NCBI GenBank assembly: GCA_934395135.1
Contig: CAKRRK010000002.1
Location: 62,001 to 126,000, forward strand
Origin: an uncultured Eubacteriales bacterium
GTDB lineage: Bacteria > Bacillota > Clostridia > Oscillospirales > Butyricicoccaceae
Length of the DNA stretch: 64,000 nt
Direction of reading: 5' to 3'
The notes beneath the pieces are model-generated. The model ran no database searches, was not told where the DNA came from, and saw nothing but the letters and a program-made list of their open reading frames with translations. The translations under genes and the position numbers were made by a program. Shown one piece after another: positions 8,614 through 17,303 of this stretch; positions within the stretch are counted from its first letter, which is position 1; each line of letters opens with the position of its first letter.

Positions 8614-9513
8614 ATGAAAAAACGAATGATTTCCATCCTTTTCTGTGTGATAGCCCTTGTGCCGGCGCTGACGCTTCCCGCTTTCGCCGACACCGGGCCA
8701 AAACCCTCTGTCGTGGTGACCTTTGATGGATTGGCCGGGGAAACCTATTACGGCACCCTTCTTTCGGAAACAAATTCCACCGGTCCCTACAGCGCACCGG
8801 ACGCTTACGGGGAAACCTACTATGTACCGGAAGATCCCGAATACCCGATCCATCAGAAATTTGTGCAGTATCTCGATAAGGACGGTTTCTATTATCTGCA
8901 GTTTTTGCAGGAACTCAGCCAGTCCCATCAGCTGGATTGGAGCTATTACCCGCCGTCTTCCTTTAAAATTTTATTGTATTTCCCCGCGCATGATTGCTTT
9001 GCGGTAAGCGACGACGTATATACGCGCTATGCCTTTGACAGCTACTACACCGTAGACGCCTCCGCCCTCTCGCCGCTCCCCGCCCCCTCCGGGGAAACTA
9101 CGGTCATCACAGGTCTTACGGCGGTGGAAAGCTACGCTTACGGGAAAGAACTGGCCGCCCTTCTCGCCCGCATTCTCCTCACCATCTGCATCGAGCTTGT
9201 GCTGGCACTCCTCTTCGGCTACCGTGGAAAAAAAGCTCTGCTGTTTTTGGGCGGCGTCAACATTGTAACGCAAACCCTGCTGAATGTATTACTGAACCTT
9301 TTGCAGTATCACCACGGCCCTTGGGCTTTTGTGTTCGCCTATCTCTTACTGGAAATTTTGGTCTTTGCCATAGAGGCCTTGCTGTATGCCGCTATCCTTC
9401 CCCGCCGGCAGGGCGGCAAAAAAAGCCGGGCGGTGGTATACGCGCTGGCGGCAAACGCCGCCTCCTTCGCCGCCGGTCTGTGGCTTGCCAATTATCTGTC
9501 CGCCATATTCTGA
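8614..9513 (+). CDS. Membrane protein of unknown function
   Basis: I do not recognise this 299-residue protein. It begins with a cleavable-type signal peptide (MKKRMISILFCVIALVPA, cleavage near AFA). An extracellular domain of about 150 residues rich in Tyr and Pro follows, then four or five hydrophobic helices from about residue 180 to the end. The start is set by GGAGG eight bases upstream of ATG 8614. It lies 35 bases after the DUF4349 lipoprotein, so the two probably form an operon. Extracellular domain plus helical bundle resembles a receptor or permease layout, but no catalytic motif is visible. Confidence 0.7.
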   Translation: MKKRMISILFCVIALVPALTLPAFADTGPKPSVVVTFDGLAGETYYGTLLSETNSTGPYSAPDAYGETYYVPEDPEYPIHQKFVQYLDKDGFYYLQFLQELSQSHQLDWSYYPPSSFKILLYFPAHDCFAVSDDVYTRYAFDSYYTVDASALSPLPAPSGETTVITGLTAVESYAYGKELAALLARILLTICIELVLALLFGYRGKKALLFLGGVNIVTQTLLNVLLNLLQYHHGPWAFVFAYLLLEILVFAIEALLYAAILPRRQGGKKSRAVVYALAANAASFAAGLWLANYLSAIF

Positions 9514-9550
9514 ATCGCATCGAAGTTTTTGCAATCCGCCGGAAACCATT

Positions 9551-9590
9551 TGCCCAGCCTATGCATTTCGCGTAGGCTGGCTTCTTTTAT
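9551..9590 (+). terminator. Terminator after the unknown membrane protein
   Basis: Arms CCAGCCTA and TAGGCTGG enclose a short loop, and CTTCTTTTA follows. It ends the 7610-9513 transcript. The remaining intergenic sequence up to 9760 is very AT-rich and holds the promoter of the next operon. Confidence 0.6.
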
Positions 9591-9599
9591 TTATAAATG

Positions 9600-9736
9600 T
9601 AATACAAGTTATATCCCCCTTTTCTTGTTTATTTTTTACGAAATTTTTTTATTTTCATTTTTATTGTTGATATTTTCTCCCATAAGTGTTATATATAAAA
9701 GTGTAAAGATCCTATTTTCGTTTTTTACTTGTATTA
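9600..9736. repeat. Inverted 10-base repeats flanking the GntR promoter
   Basis: TAATACAAGT (9600-9609) and its exact reverse complement ACTTGTATTA (9727-9736) flank the promoter at 9667-9695. The second copy is 25 bases before the regulator gene. They are plausible operator half-sites for the FCD-type GntR regulator, forming a loop, but in so AT-rich a stretch chance is possible. Confidence 0.35.
9667..9695 (+). promoter_or_regulatory. Sigma-A-type promoter of the glycerate operon
   Basis: TTGATA (9667-9672), a 17-base spacer and TATATA (9690-9695) lie 65 bases upstream of the GntR gene. Confidence 0.5.
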
Positions 9737-9760
9737 TAACTTTATCAGGAGGGGATGCGA

Positions 9761-10438
9761 ATGTCCACAGCAAGAAAACCCCGCGTCAGCGAAATGATAT
9801 TTTGCCGGCTGAGGGATTCCATTGCCGCTGGCCAGTGGAAACCCGGCGAAAAGATCCCTTCGGAAAACGAGTTGTGCGCGGAGCTGGGCGTCAGCCGGGT
9901 TTCCGTCCGGGCTGCTATCCAGAAACTTGCCAGCATCGGCCTTGTAGAAAGCCGGCAGGGCGGCGGCACCTTTGTCTGCAAGCTCAGCGGCGACCAGCAT
10001 CTGAACGCTATGATCCCCTTTATCACTCTTTCCAAGCCAGACCGCATCAATGTGCTGGAATTCCGCAAAATTGTGGAAACGGAAAGCGCCGGCCTTGCGG
10101 CGCTCCGGGCAGACGCCTCCATGGTGCAGCGAATGTATGCGGCAACCGACCGGATGGAGCAGGCGCAGACAGAGGAGGAAATCACCCGTTTCGATATGGA
10201 ATTTCACCGCCTTATTGCGGAAGCCACCAGAAACGATATCATTCTCAAGGTGTTTGATGTGCTGCGGGATACCTATTTTGCCATTCTGAAAGAAAATGTT
10301 TCCCTGTTTGGCAGCACCGGTGCGGAATACCACCGAAAAATCACCGCCGCCATTGAACTGCGCCGCGATGTCCTGGCTCGGCAGGAAATGACGCGGCATC
10401 TGAACAACACGATGCTTTCACAATCCACTTTACAATGA
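9761..10438 (+). CDS. GntR-family transcriptional regulator, FCD (FadR) subgroup
   Basis: The 225-residue protein has a winged-helix GntR domain (about 8-75: GEKIPSENELCAELGVSRVSVRAAIQKL, wing VESRQGGGTFV) and a C-terminal all-helical FCD ligand domain with a candidate metal triad (FDMEFHRLI, AEYHRKI). FCD regulators respond to small organic acids. ATG 9761 is chosen over ATG 9755 because AGGAGGGG ends six bases before it. It is the first gene of the catabolic operon, so it very likely controls that operon with a sugar acid or related metabolite as effector. Confidence 0.88.
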   Translation: MSTARKPRVSEMIFCRLRDSIAAGQWKPGEKIPSENELCAELGVSRVSVRAAIQKLASIGLVESRQGGGTFVCKLSGDQHLNAMIPFITLSKPDRINVLEFRKIVETESAGLAALRADASMVQRMYAATDRMEQAQTEEEITRFDMEFHRLIAEATRNDIILKVFDVLRDTYFAILKENVSLFGSTGAEYHRKITAAIELRRDVLARQEMTRHLNNTMLSQSTLQ

Positions 10439-10447
10439 GGTGATCCA

Positions 10448-11590
10448 GTGAACATTTTAATTGTACCGGATTCTTTTAAAGGCAGCCTTTCCTCCGCCGA
10501 AACCGGGGCGTGCATCCAGAAAGGCTTCCAGGCGGTTTTCCCCCACGCGCAGTACACTGTTCTGTCTATGGCGGACGGCGGGGAAGGCACCACCCGCGCC
10601 CTGTTGGAAGGCGCCGGCGGAAAACTCTTCCACAAAACGGTGACCGGTCCGATGGGAAAACCGGTCAAAGCTTCCTACGCCATCCTGGACGACGGCACTG
10701 CAGTCATTGAAATGGCGGCAGCTTCCGGGCTGGATCTTACCGTGGACGCAGAGCGCAACCCCGCCTATGCCACTACTTACGGCACCGGCGAACTGATGCG
10801 CGCCGCCATCGCCCGAGGGGCGAAAAAGCTTTTTATCGGCATCGGCGGCTCCGCCACAAACGACGGCGGTGTTGGCATGGCAAAAGCGCTGGGTGCAAAA
10901 TTTTATGACCGGAATGGGGAAGAACTGTCTCCCGGCGTGCTTTCCCTGCTGGAACTGGACCGCATTGATTGTTCCGGCCTTGACCCCCGCCTGCGCGATT
11001 TGCATGTCACAGTGGCCTGCGATGTAAAAAATCCCCTTTGCGGACCAAACGGCGCGTCGTATGTCTTTGGACCGCAAAAAGGCGCCGGCCCAGAGCTAAT
11101 TCGAAAGCTGGACCAGGCTCTGTCCGTTTACAGCAAAAAACTGGCCGAAACCTTTCACCAGGATTTCGCCAGTGTCCCGGGTGCCGGCGCCGCCGGCGGT
11201 CTGGGTGCCGGCCTTATGGCATTTTGCGGCGGCAGGCTTATCCCCGGCATCGACGAAATTATGTCCATCCTGCGGCTGGAGGAACGGGTGCGGGAAGCAG
11301 ATCTTGTCATCACCGGCGAGGGACGCATTGACAAAACCTCTGTAATGGGCAAGGTGTTAAGCGGCATTGGCCGCCTGGGCAAAGCCTGCGGCACGCCGGT
11401 CGTCGCGGTGGGCGGCTCCATCGGCGAAGGCGCCGAAGCCGTATACGACGCCGGGATTTCCGCCTTTCTCTCTTCTGTGAACAAACCAATGGAAATCACC
11501 GAAGCCATAGAACATGCCCCCGTTCTGCTGCAGCGTGCCGCGCAGAATATGGCACGCTTTCTCAAGACCGGCATGGAACTTGCAACGTAA
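10448..11590 (+). CDS. Glycerate kinase (GarK/GlxK type)
   Basis: The 380-residue enzyme belongs to the type that usually makes 2-phosphoglycerate from D-glycerate. Motifs are complete: IVPDSFKGSLSS at the N-terminus, MADGGEGTT, GIGGSATNDGGVGMAKALGA and GEGRIDKTSVMGK. The start is a GTG nine bases after the regulator stop, with TGAGGTGA overlapping the end of that gene. It would feed the product of the downstream hydroxyacid dehydrogenase into lower glycolysis, linking this operon to central metabolism. Confidence 0.93.
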   Translation: MNILIVPDSFKGSLSSAETGACIQKGFQAVFPHAQYTVLSMADGGEGTTRALLEGAGGKLFHKTVTGPMGKPVKASYAILDDGTAVIEMAAASGLDLTVDAERNPAYATTYGTGELMRAAIARGAKKLFIGIGGSATNDGGVGMAKALGAKFYDRNGEELSPGVLSLLELDRIDCSGLDPRLRDLHVTVACDVKNPLCGPNGASYVFGPQKGAGPELIRKLDQALSVYSKKLAETFHQDFASVPGAGAAGGLGAGLMAFCGGRLIPGIDEIMSILRLEERVREADLVITGEGRIDKTSVMGKVLSGIGRLGKACGTPVVAVGGSIGEGAEAVYDAGISAFLSSVNKPMEITEAIEHAPVLLQRAAQNMARFLKTGMELAT

Positions 11591-11638
11591 CAACAAACCA
11601 AACAGCAAAAATACTATATTGAAAAGGAGTTATGCGCT

Positions 11639-12529
11639 ATGAACGAATCCATCCATAAGTATTTTCAGGTCGGCACCATCCAGTGGATGACACATCCCAA
11701 AAAACCGGTTTTGGACTCTCTGCGGGAAATTGCCGGCGACGACTTTTTTGACGCAGTGGAGATTACCCGGTTTGCCGACGAGGAAACCCGGTCAGCCGCC
11801 AAAAAAATTCTGGAGCAGTCCCACTTAAAAGTATGTTACGGCGCTCAGCCCCGGCTCCTCGGTCCCAAGCTCAATCCCAACGACTTGGACGAAGATGGCC
11901 GGAAACAGGCGGAAGCTACGCTCCTGGAAGCGGTAGACGAAGCGGAATATCTCGGTGCCAAAGCCATTGCTTTCCTTTCCGGCAAATGGTCGCCCGACAC
12001 AAAAGAGGAGGCTTATGCGCAGCTTTTAAAAACCACCCGGGCTGTCTGCGACTATGCTGCAAAAAAGGGCATGGGCGTAAACCTGGAAGTGTTTGATTTT
12101 GATATGGACAAAGCCTCTCTCATCGGACCGGCGCCGCTTGCGGCAAGATTTGCAGCCGATATGCGCACAACCCACAACAATTTCGGTCTGATGGTGGACC
12201 TCAGCCACTTCCCCACCACCTATGAAACCTCAAAATTTGTCATCCGCACCCTTCGTCCCTATATTAACCATTTCCACATTGGCAATGCCGTGGTAAAACC
12301 GGGATGCGAAGCCTACGGCGATCAGCATCCTCGGTTCGGCTTCCCCGACAGTGCCAACGACACGCCGGAACTGGTGGATTTTTTCCGGGTTCTGAAAGAA
12401 GAGGGTTTCTTCTGCGCAGAAGATCCCTATGTGCTCTCCTTTGAAGTAAAACCCTGGGGCGAGGAGGAGGAAGATCTGATTCTTGCCAACACCAAACGGG
12501 TCATCAACCGCGCATGGGCTTTGGCCTAA
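11639..12529 (+). CDS. Sugar isomerase/epimerase-like TIM-barrel protein
   Basis: The 296-residue protein belongs to the xylose-isomerase-like/AP-endonuclease-2 TIM-barrel superfamily, which includes hydroxypyruvate isomerase, ketose 3-epimerases and inosose dehydratase. Candidate metal ligands lie in NLEVFD, MVDLSHFP, HFHIGNA and LSFEVKP, in the E-D-H-E order of this superfamily. It has an AAAAGGAG site and sits between glycerate kinase and the hydroxyacid dehydrogenase. Interconversion of a ketose or hydroxypyruvate/tartronate semialdehyde fits the context, but the substrate cannot be fixed from sequence. Confidence 0.8.
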   Translation: MNESIHKYFQVGTIQWMTHPKKPVLDSLREIAGDDFFDAVEITRFADEETRSAAKKILEQSHLKVCYGAQPRLLGPKLNPNDLDEDGRKQAEATLLEAVDEAEYLGAKAIAFLSGKWSPDTKEEAYAQLLKTTRAVCDYAAKKGMGVNLEVFDFDMDKASLIGPAPLAARFAADMRTTHNNFGLMVDLSHFPTTYETSKFVIRTLRPYINHFHIGNAVVKPGCEAYGDQHPRFGFPDSANDTPELVDFFRVLKEEGFFCAEDPYVLSFEVKPWGEEEEDLILANTKRVINRAWALA

Positions 12530-12553
12530 ACTTGTTTTGGAGGAAACGCTTTT

Positions 12554-13519
12554 ATGAAAATCGTAATTTTAGACGGATATACGGAGAATCCCGGTGATTT
12601 GAGCTGGGAAGGTTTTGCGCAGGCGGGCGACCTCACGGTATACGACCGCACCCCGCTGCAGGACGAAGCGGAAATTTTAAACCGCATCGGCGACGCAGAA
12701 ATTGTGTATACGAACAAAACGCCCCTCACAGCAAACATCCTCCGCTCCGCGCCGAATCTTAAGTTCATCGGCGTTCTTGCCACCGGCTACAACGTCGTAG
12801 ACGTCGCCGCGGCCAAAGAAAAGGGGATCCCGGTTTCCAACATTCCGACGTATGGTACCGATGCCGTCGGCCAATATGCCATTGCCCTGCTTTTGGAAAT
12901 CTGTCACCACATCGGCCATCACAGCCAGACTGTACTGGACGGAAAATGGACCAAAAGCCCGGATTTCTGCTATTGGGATTATCCTCTGATCGAGCTTTCC
13001 GGCAAAACCATCGGTTTCATCGGCTTCGGCCGCATCGGCCAGGTCACTGCAAGAATCGCCAAAGCCTTGGGGATGAACACCATCGCCTTCAACCGCAGCC
13101 AGTCCGAATCCGGCAAACAGCTGGCAGAGTATGTTTCCCTGGAGGAACTTTTGGCACAGTCTGACGTCATTTCCCTGCATTGCCCCCTTTTCCCGGAAAC
13201 CAAGGGAATCATCTGCAAGGATAACATTGCCAAAATGAAAGACGGCGTCATTCTTCTGAATACCAGCCGCGGACCGCTGATAGAAGAACAGGATCTTGCG
13301 GACGCCCTCAATTGCGGAAAAGTCGCAGCGGCGGCGGTAGACGTGGTGTCCTCCGAGCCGATCCGCGGGGACAATCCCCTGCTGCAGGCGAAAAACTGCA
13401 TCATTACGCCTCACATTGCCTGGGCGCCGAAAGAAAGCCGGCAGCGCCTGATGGACATCGCCGTTGATAACCTGAACGCATTTCTCCGCGGCACGCCGCA
13501 AAATGTCGTCAATCCATAA
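12554..13519 (+). CDS. D-2-hydroxyacid dehydrogenase (glycerate dehydrogenase/hydroxypyruvate reductase-like)
   Basis: The 321-residue NAD(P)-dependent enzyme has the full family signature: GFGRIGQVTARIAKALGM for the Rossmann site, LLNTSRGPLI with the catalytic Arg, DVVSSEP with the Glu, and IITPHIAW with the His. The N-terminal IGVLATGYNVVDVAAAKEKG is closest to glycerate dehydrogenases. Reduction of hydroxypyruvate to D-glycerate for the operon's kinase is the natural role. A GGAGG site precedes the ATG. Confidence 0.88.
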   Translation: MKIVILDGYTENPGDLSWEGFAQAGDLTVYDRTPLQDEAEILNRIGDAEIVYTNKTPLTANILRSAPNLKFIGVLATGYNVVDVAAAKEKGIPVSNIPTYGTDAVGQYAIALLLEICHHIGHHSQTVLDGKWTKSPDFCYWDYPLIELSGKTIGFIGFGRIGQVTARIAKALGMNTIAFNRSQSESGKQLAEYVSLEELLAQSDVISLHCPLFPETKGIICKDNIAKMKDGVILLNTSRGPLIEEQDLADALNCGKVAAAAVDVVSSEPIRGDNPLLQAKNCIITPHIAWAPKESRQRLMDIAVDNLNAFLRGTPQNVVNP

Positions 13520-13545
13520 CAAAAAAACGAAAGGAAGGCATCCTT

Positions 13546-14370
13546 ATGACCGAAGCAAGGATTCGTGAACTTGAAACCATATGCAACACCTTCCGCAAGG
13601 ATGTGCTGCAAGCCATTCATTCCATCCAGTCCGGGCATCCGGGCGGTTCCCTTTCTGTGTGTGAAATCCTCACCGTGCTGTATCTGGAGCATATGACCGT
13701 GTATCCTTCCGACCCTGCAAGAGAAGACCAGGATCGGCTGGTGCTGACAAAAGGCCATGCTGCGCCTATGCTGTACCGTGTGCTGGCGGAAAAGGGATAT
13801 TTCCCCTGTTCGGATCTAAACACTCTGCGGCGCATTGACAGCCATTTGCAGGGACATCCATCGGTACACACCCCTGGGGTTGACATTCCTTCCGGCCCGC
13901 TGGGCATCGGTTTCGGCGCGGCGCAGGGCATGGCCCTTGGCATGAAGCTGAAAAAGCTCCCCTATTATGCTTACGCTGTGCTGGGCGATGGGGAACTGGA
14001 CGAAGGCGCCGTATGGGAAACCGCCATGTCCGCGCCGAAGTTTGGCCTGAACAACCTCATTGCCGTCATTGACCGAAACGGCGTACAGCTGGACGGCACG
14101 GTGCAGGACATTATGCCAACCGATCCCCTGGCGGAAAAATGGAGTGCGTTCGGCTGGAACGTCATCGAGTGTGACGGGCACAGCGTGAGCGCCCTGGACG
14201 CTGCCCTTACCTTGGCTAAAACAGAGACCAAACGGCCCACTGTGATTATCGCCAAAACGGTAAAGGGCAAGGGCGTTTCCTTTATGGAAGGCAAAAACAC
14301 ATGGCACGGAAAAGCCATTTCCGACGAAGATTTAAAAACCGCCTTACATGAACTGGGAGGTGCAAACTAA
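13546..14370 (+). CDS. Transketolase, N-terminal (TPP-binding) subunit
   Basis: The 274-residue protein carries the pyrophosphate half of a split transketolase: SIQSGHPGGSLSVCEILT, LVLTKGHAAPMLY, DIPSGPLGIGFGAAQGMALG and the thiamine-diphosphate/Mg motif GDGELDEGAVWE with the downstream N of VIDRNGVQLDG. Its stop overlaps the start of the C-terminal subunit (TAATG), giving stoichiometric coupling. Split transketolases occur both in central metabolism and in dedicated pathways that move a two-carbon ketol unit. The operon position argues for a dedicated role with hydroxypyruvate or a free ketose as substrate. Confidence 0.92.
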   Translation: MTEARIRELETICNTFRKDVLQAIHSIQSGHPGGSLSVCEILTVLYLEHMTVYPSDPAREDQDRLVLTKGHAAPMLYRVLAEKGYFPCSDLNTLRRIDSHLQGHPSVHTPGVDIPSGPLGIGFGAAQGMALGMKLKKLPYYAYAVLGDGELDEGAVWETAMSAPKFGLNNLIAVIDRNGVQLDGTVQDIMPTDPLAEKWSAFGWNVIECDGHSVSALDAALTLAKTETKRPTVIIAKTVKGKGVSFMEGKNTWHGKAISDEDLKTALHELGGAN

Positions 14371-15305
14371 TGGCAAAAGCAATCCGACAAATATATGGCG
14401 AAAAGTTGGCAGAACTGGGCAGAACCTGCGGGGATCTTGTCGTGCTGGACGCAGACGTATCCTCCTCTACCCAAACGAAGTTTTTTGCCGCAGAACATCC
14501 GGACCGTTTCTTTAATATGGGCATTGCCGAGTCCAACATGGTTTCTACCGCGGCAGGACTCGCCAGAGAAGGCTTTGTCCCCTTTGTCAATACCTTTGCT
14601 GTCTTTATTTCTTCCATTGGCCTCATCGGTGCCCGGGCACTGGCATGCTATGGAAATCTGAATGTGAAGTTTGCCGGCGCATACTGCGGTCTGTCCGACG
14701 CGTTTGACGGCGCAAGCCACCATGCAACAGAAGACCTTGCCATTCTGCGCGCTCTGCCCAACATGAAAATTCTTGTCCCGTCGGATGCCGCCTCCTCCGG
14801 AGCGCTGACAAAACTTGCCTACGATACGCCCGGCCCCTGCTACCTGCGGCTGTCCCGGGATGTATATCCGGATCTTTACGACGAAACCGCTGTCTTCACC
14901 CCGGGCAAAGGCAACATCGTGCGGGACGGCAGCGATGTCACCGTGATCGCCTGCGGCATTCTGGTACATAAAGCTCTGGAAGCGGCAAAGGCACTGGAAC
15001 AGGAAGGCGTTTCCGTCCGGGTAGTGGATATGTATTCCATCAAGCCCATCGACAAAGAACTGATCCTTCGCTGCGCGAAAGAAACCTCTGCCATTGTCAC
15101 AGCAGAAGAGCACAGCGTAATCGGCGGACTGGGTTCCGCCACCGCGGAAGTTCTGGCCACAAACAGCTGCGTTGTGCCGGTGCAGATGGTCGGCGTACAG
15201 GATACCTTTACGGAAAGCGGTCCTTACAACGCTCTGCTTGGCAAATACGGCCTGGACAGTACAGCCGTAACATCTGCAATCCGAACGGTTTTGAGCAAAA
15301 AGTAA
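14370..15305 (+). CDS. Transketolase, C-terminal (pyrimidine-binding) subunit
   Basis: The 311-residue partner contains the PYR domain (residues 1-160) with FFNMGIAESNMVSTAAGLAREG, holding the catalytic Glu that activates thiamine. CGLSDAFDGASHHATEDLAILR follows, and then the C-terminal transketolase domain (about 190-305). It overlaps the N-terminal subunit by one base. Together they form the active transferase at the dimer interface. Confidence 0.92.
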   Translation: MAKAIRQIYGEKLAELGRTCGDLVVLDADVSSSTQTKFFAAEHPDRFFNMGIAESNMVSTAAGLAREGFVPFVNTFAVFISSIGLIGARALACYGNLNVKFAGAYCGLSDAFDGASHHATEDLAILRALPNMKILVPSDAASSGALTKLAYDTPGPCYLRLSRDVYPDLYDETAVFTPGKGNIVRDGSDVTVIACGILVHKALEAAKALEQEGVSVRVVDMYSIKPIDKELILRCAKETSAIVTAEEHSVIGGLGSATAEVLATNSCVVPVQMVGVQDTFTESGPYNALLGKYGLDSTAVTSAIRTVLSKK

Positions 15306-15319
15306 CGGAGGTGTTTTTT

Positions 15320-16348
15320 ATGCTCGCAGCAAGAATGCTGGAAGCCTATCGCATAGAATATGTGGACCTGCCTGTCCCGGAGATCGGCGATGACCAGGTG
15401 CTGTTAAAAAATATCAACCTGGGGGTATGCGCATCCGACCAGCAGATTTTCCATGGCAAACATAAGTATGCCACCTTCCCCCTGATCACCGGACACGAGG
15501 TTTCTTCCATTGTGGAAAAAGTGGGAAAAAACGTAACCAGTTTTAAACCAGGCGATCGGGTGGTGGTAGAACCGCAGCTGCCCTGCAACCATTGTTATCC
15601 CTGCTCCATCGGCCGGTTCAATGTATGCGAAAACCTGAAAATTCTGGGGGTGCATACCGATGGCTGTGCCTGCGAATACATCGCGGTGGACGCCTGGAAC
15701 CTGCACCCGCTTCCGGACAACATTGATTTTGTCACCGCCGCCCTGGTAGAACCGCTTTCTGTCGGTATGGGCGCCGCCCACCGGGCCGGAGAGGATATCA
15801 AGGGGGCGAACGTCGCCGTCGTGGGCGCCGGCATTATCGGCAACTTTACGGCGCAGTGCGCCAAAGCGCTGGGGGCGGAAAAGGTGCTTATCAGTGACGT
15901 TATGCCGCAAAAACTTGCCCTTGCAGAACAGTGCGGCATTGATTACCCGGTCAATGTGTCGGACTGCACCCTTTCCCAGGCCGTGGAAAAAGCCTTCGGC
16001 GACTTTCGCAAGGCCGATATTATCATTGACTGTGCGGCAAGCCGCAGTTCCTTCCACTCCATTCTGGATGCCGCGCGCAAAAGCTCCAAAATCATTGTAT
16101 CCGGCAACTTCAAAGAGCCTATGGAACTGGAAGTCCCAAGAATTCAGCGCCGTGAAATCACCATGATCGGCCATATGATGTATGTCAAAAAAGATTACAG
16201 CGAATCCCTCCGCTGTCTGTCGGAAGGTCTCATCCAAACCGACGGCATGGTAACCCAGCATTATGCGCTGAAGGAGTATGACAAGGCATTTGCCTTCGGC
16301 GACGCGCATCCGGAACAGGTTGTAAAAATGATGATTGACATTGGATAG
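15320..16348 (+). CDS. Zinc-dependent medium-chain dehydrogenase (sorbitol/threonine dehydrogenase-like)
   Basis: The 342-residue enzyme has catalytic-zinc residues (GVCASDQQIFHG, TGHEVSS), four structural-zinc cysteines (CNHCYPCSIGRFNVC) and the cofactor site NVAVVGAGIIGNFTAQCAKALGA. An Asp follows in ISDVMPQ, which favours NAD over NADP. The start is ATG 15320, nine bases after GGAGG; GTG 15311 overlaps the ribosome site. It probably oxidises a polyol or sugar at the entry of this pathway. Substrate not determinable. Confidence 0.87.
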   Translation: MLAARMLEAYRIEYVDLPVPEIGDDQVLLKNINLGVCASDQQIFHGKHKYATFPLITGHEVSSIVEKVGKNVTSFKPGDRVVVEPQLPCNHCYPCSIGRFNVCENLKILGVHTDGCACEYIAVDAWNLHPLPDNIDFVTAALVEPLSVGMGAAHRAGEDIKGANVAVVGAGIIGNFTAQCAKALGAEKVLISDVMPQKLALAEQCGIDYPVNVSDCTLSQAVEKAFGDFRKADIIIDCAASRSSFHSILDAARKSSKIIVSGNFKEPMELEVPRIQRREITMIGHMMYVKKDYSESLRCLSEGLIQTDGMVTQHYALKEYDKAFAFGDAHPEQVVKMMIDIG

Positions 16349-16378
16349 TTTTCCCTGTCCAGAAAAGGAGTAAATTTT

Positions 16379-17170
16379 ATGCTGAACGGATACAGACTCG
16401 TGGATCTCACCATGACATTGGATGAAGCATGTCCGGTAAACCTGCCGACGCACATCCCCTTCCGAAAAAATCTCTGGAACTGGTATGTGCAGGAGGAAGA
16501 TTACAGCGGCGTACATCGTCCCGGCCGATACGGGCCGTATTTTACGGAATGGCTGATGCTGGACGAACACTGCGGTACGCATTTTGACGCTCCAACCCAC
16601 TTTATTCCCCATCCGGACTCCCATCTGCCCAACGCAGCCCCGGTAGGCAGCCGCTACGGCGAACTGACAAAGCTGGAGGATATGTTCGGCAAAGCTGCTG
16701 TGATTGACGCTACCGCCTTTGCCGCACTGGGAAAGCCCGGCGCCGGCGCCGCCATCCCTCTGCAGACGGTACAGGATTGGGAGCAGGAAAACGGCGCCAT
16801 TTCTCCGGAGGACATTGTGATGTTTGCAACCGGCTGGGATAAATACTGCACGCCGGGCAGCATTGAGTTCAACATCGGCCCGGAAAACGGCACCACCCCC
16901 GGTTCCCCCGGTCTTGCGCCGGAAACGATGCAGTATCTCATCGATAAAGGCGTCAAATGCGTGTGCATCGATACGCCCAGCATGGATCCCACCGGCACTA
17001 ACGCAACCCATTTTTTGGGTCTGACCAGCGGGATGATTTATATCGAAACCCTGACGGGCCTGACCAAACTCCCAAAACGCGGTGCCTATTTCATCTTCCT
17101 TCCCCTTAAGGTAAAGGGATCTTCCGGCTGTCCCGGCCGTGCAATTGCTCTGCTTCCGGACGCCAAGTAA
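16379..17170 (+). CDS. Cyclase-family metal-dependent hydrolase (kynurenine formamidase-like)
   Basis: The 263-residue protein has the cyclase-family metal motif HCGTHFDAPTHF, preceded by LVDLTMTLDEACPV. The second conserved region is CIDTPSMDP. Characterised members hydrolyse formylkynurenine, isatin and other amides or lactones. As the last gene of the operon it could open a lactone made by the upstream dehydrogenase; this is inference. A second, shorter family member lies at 47621-48268. Confidence 0.85.
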   Translation: MLNGYRLVDLTMTLDEACPVNLPTHIPFRKNLWNWYVQEEDYSGVHRPGRYGPYFTEWLMLDEHCGTHFDAPTHFIPHPDSHLPNAAPVGSRYGELTKLEDMFGKAAVIDATAFAALGKPGAGAAIPLQTVQDWEQENGAISPEDIVMFATGWDKYCTPGSIEFNIGPENGTTPGSPGLAPETMQYLIDKGVKCVCIDTPSMDPTGTNATHFLGLTSGMIYIETLTGLTKLPKRGAYFIFLPLKVKGSSGCPGRAIALLPDAK

Positions 17171-17189
17171 TCCCGTTCTGTCTCTCTTA

Positions 17190-17240
17190 AAAACACAAAG
17201 ACAGCGCAGAATATACTGCGCTGTCTTTGTGTTTTATCTT
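17190..17240 (+). terminator. Terminator of the glycerate operon
   Basis: A perfect 20-bp stem (17190-17209 with 17216-17235) with a 6-base loop begins AAAACACAAAG and ends CTTTGTGTTTT. It closes the plus-strand operon and, being symmetric with A/T flanks, also the leftward feoAB transcript. Confidence 0.85.
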
Positions 17241-17303
17241 ATCCAAAATATGCGAATTTTCTCCGGAAACAGGCGGCGTTCAGGGCGGAAACCAAGGCTT
17301 CTT

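Noticed and set aside
15404..17011. 535-codon open frame on the minus strand opposite the dehydrogenase and cyclase genes
   Set aside because: It mirrors two well-supported plus-strand enzymes, has no ribosome site, and its composition (His/Arg/Gly-rich) is that of an antisense shadow.
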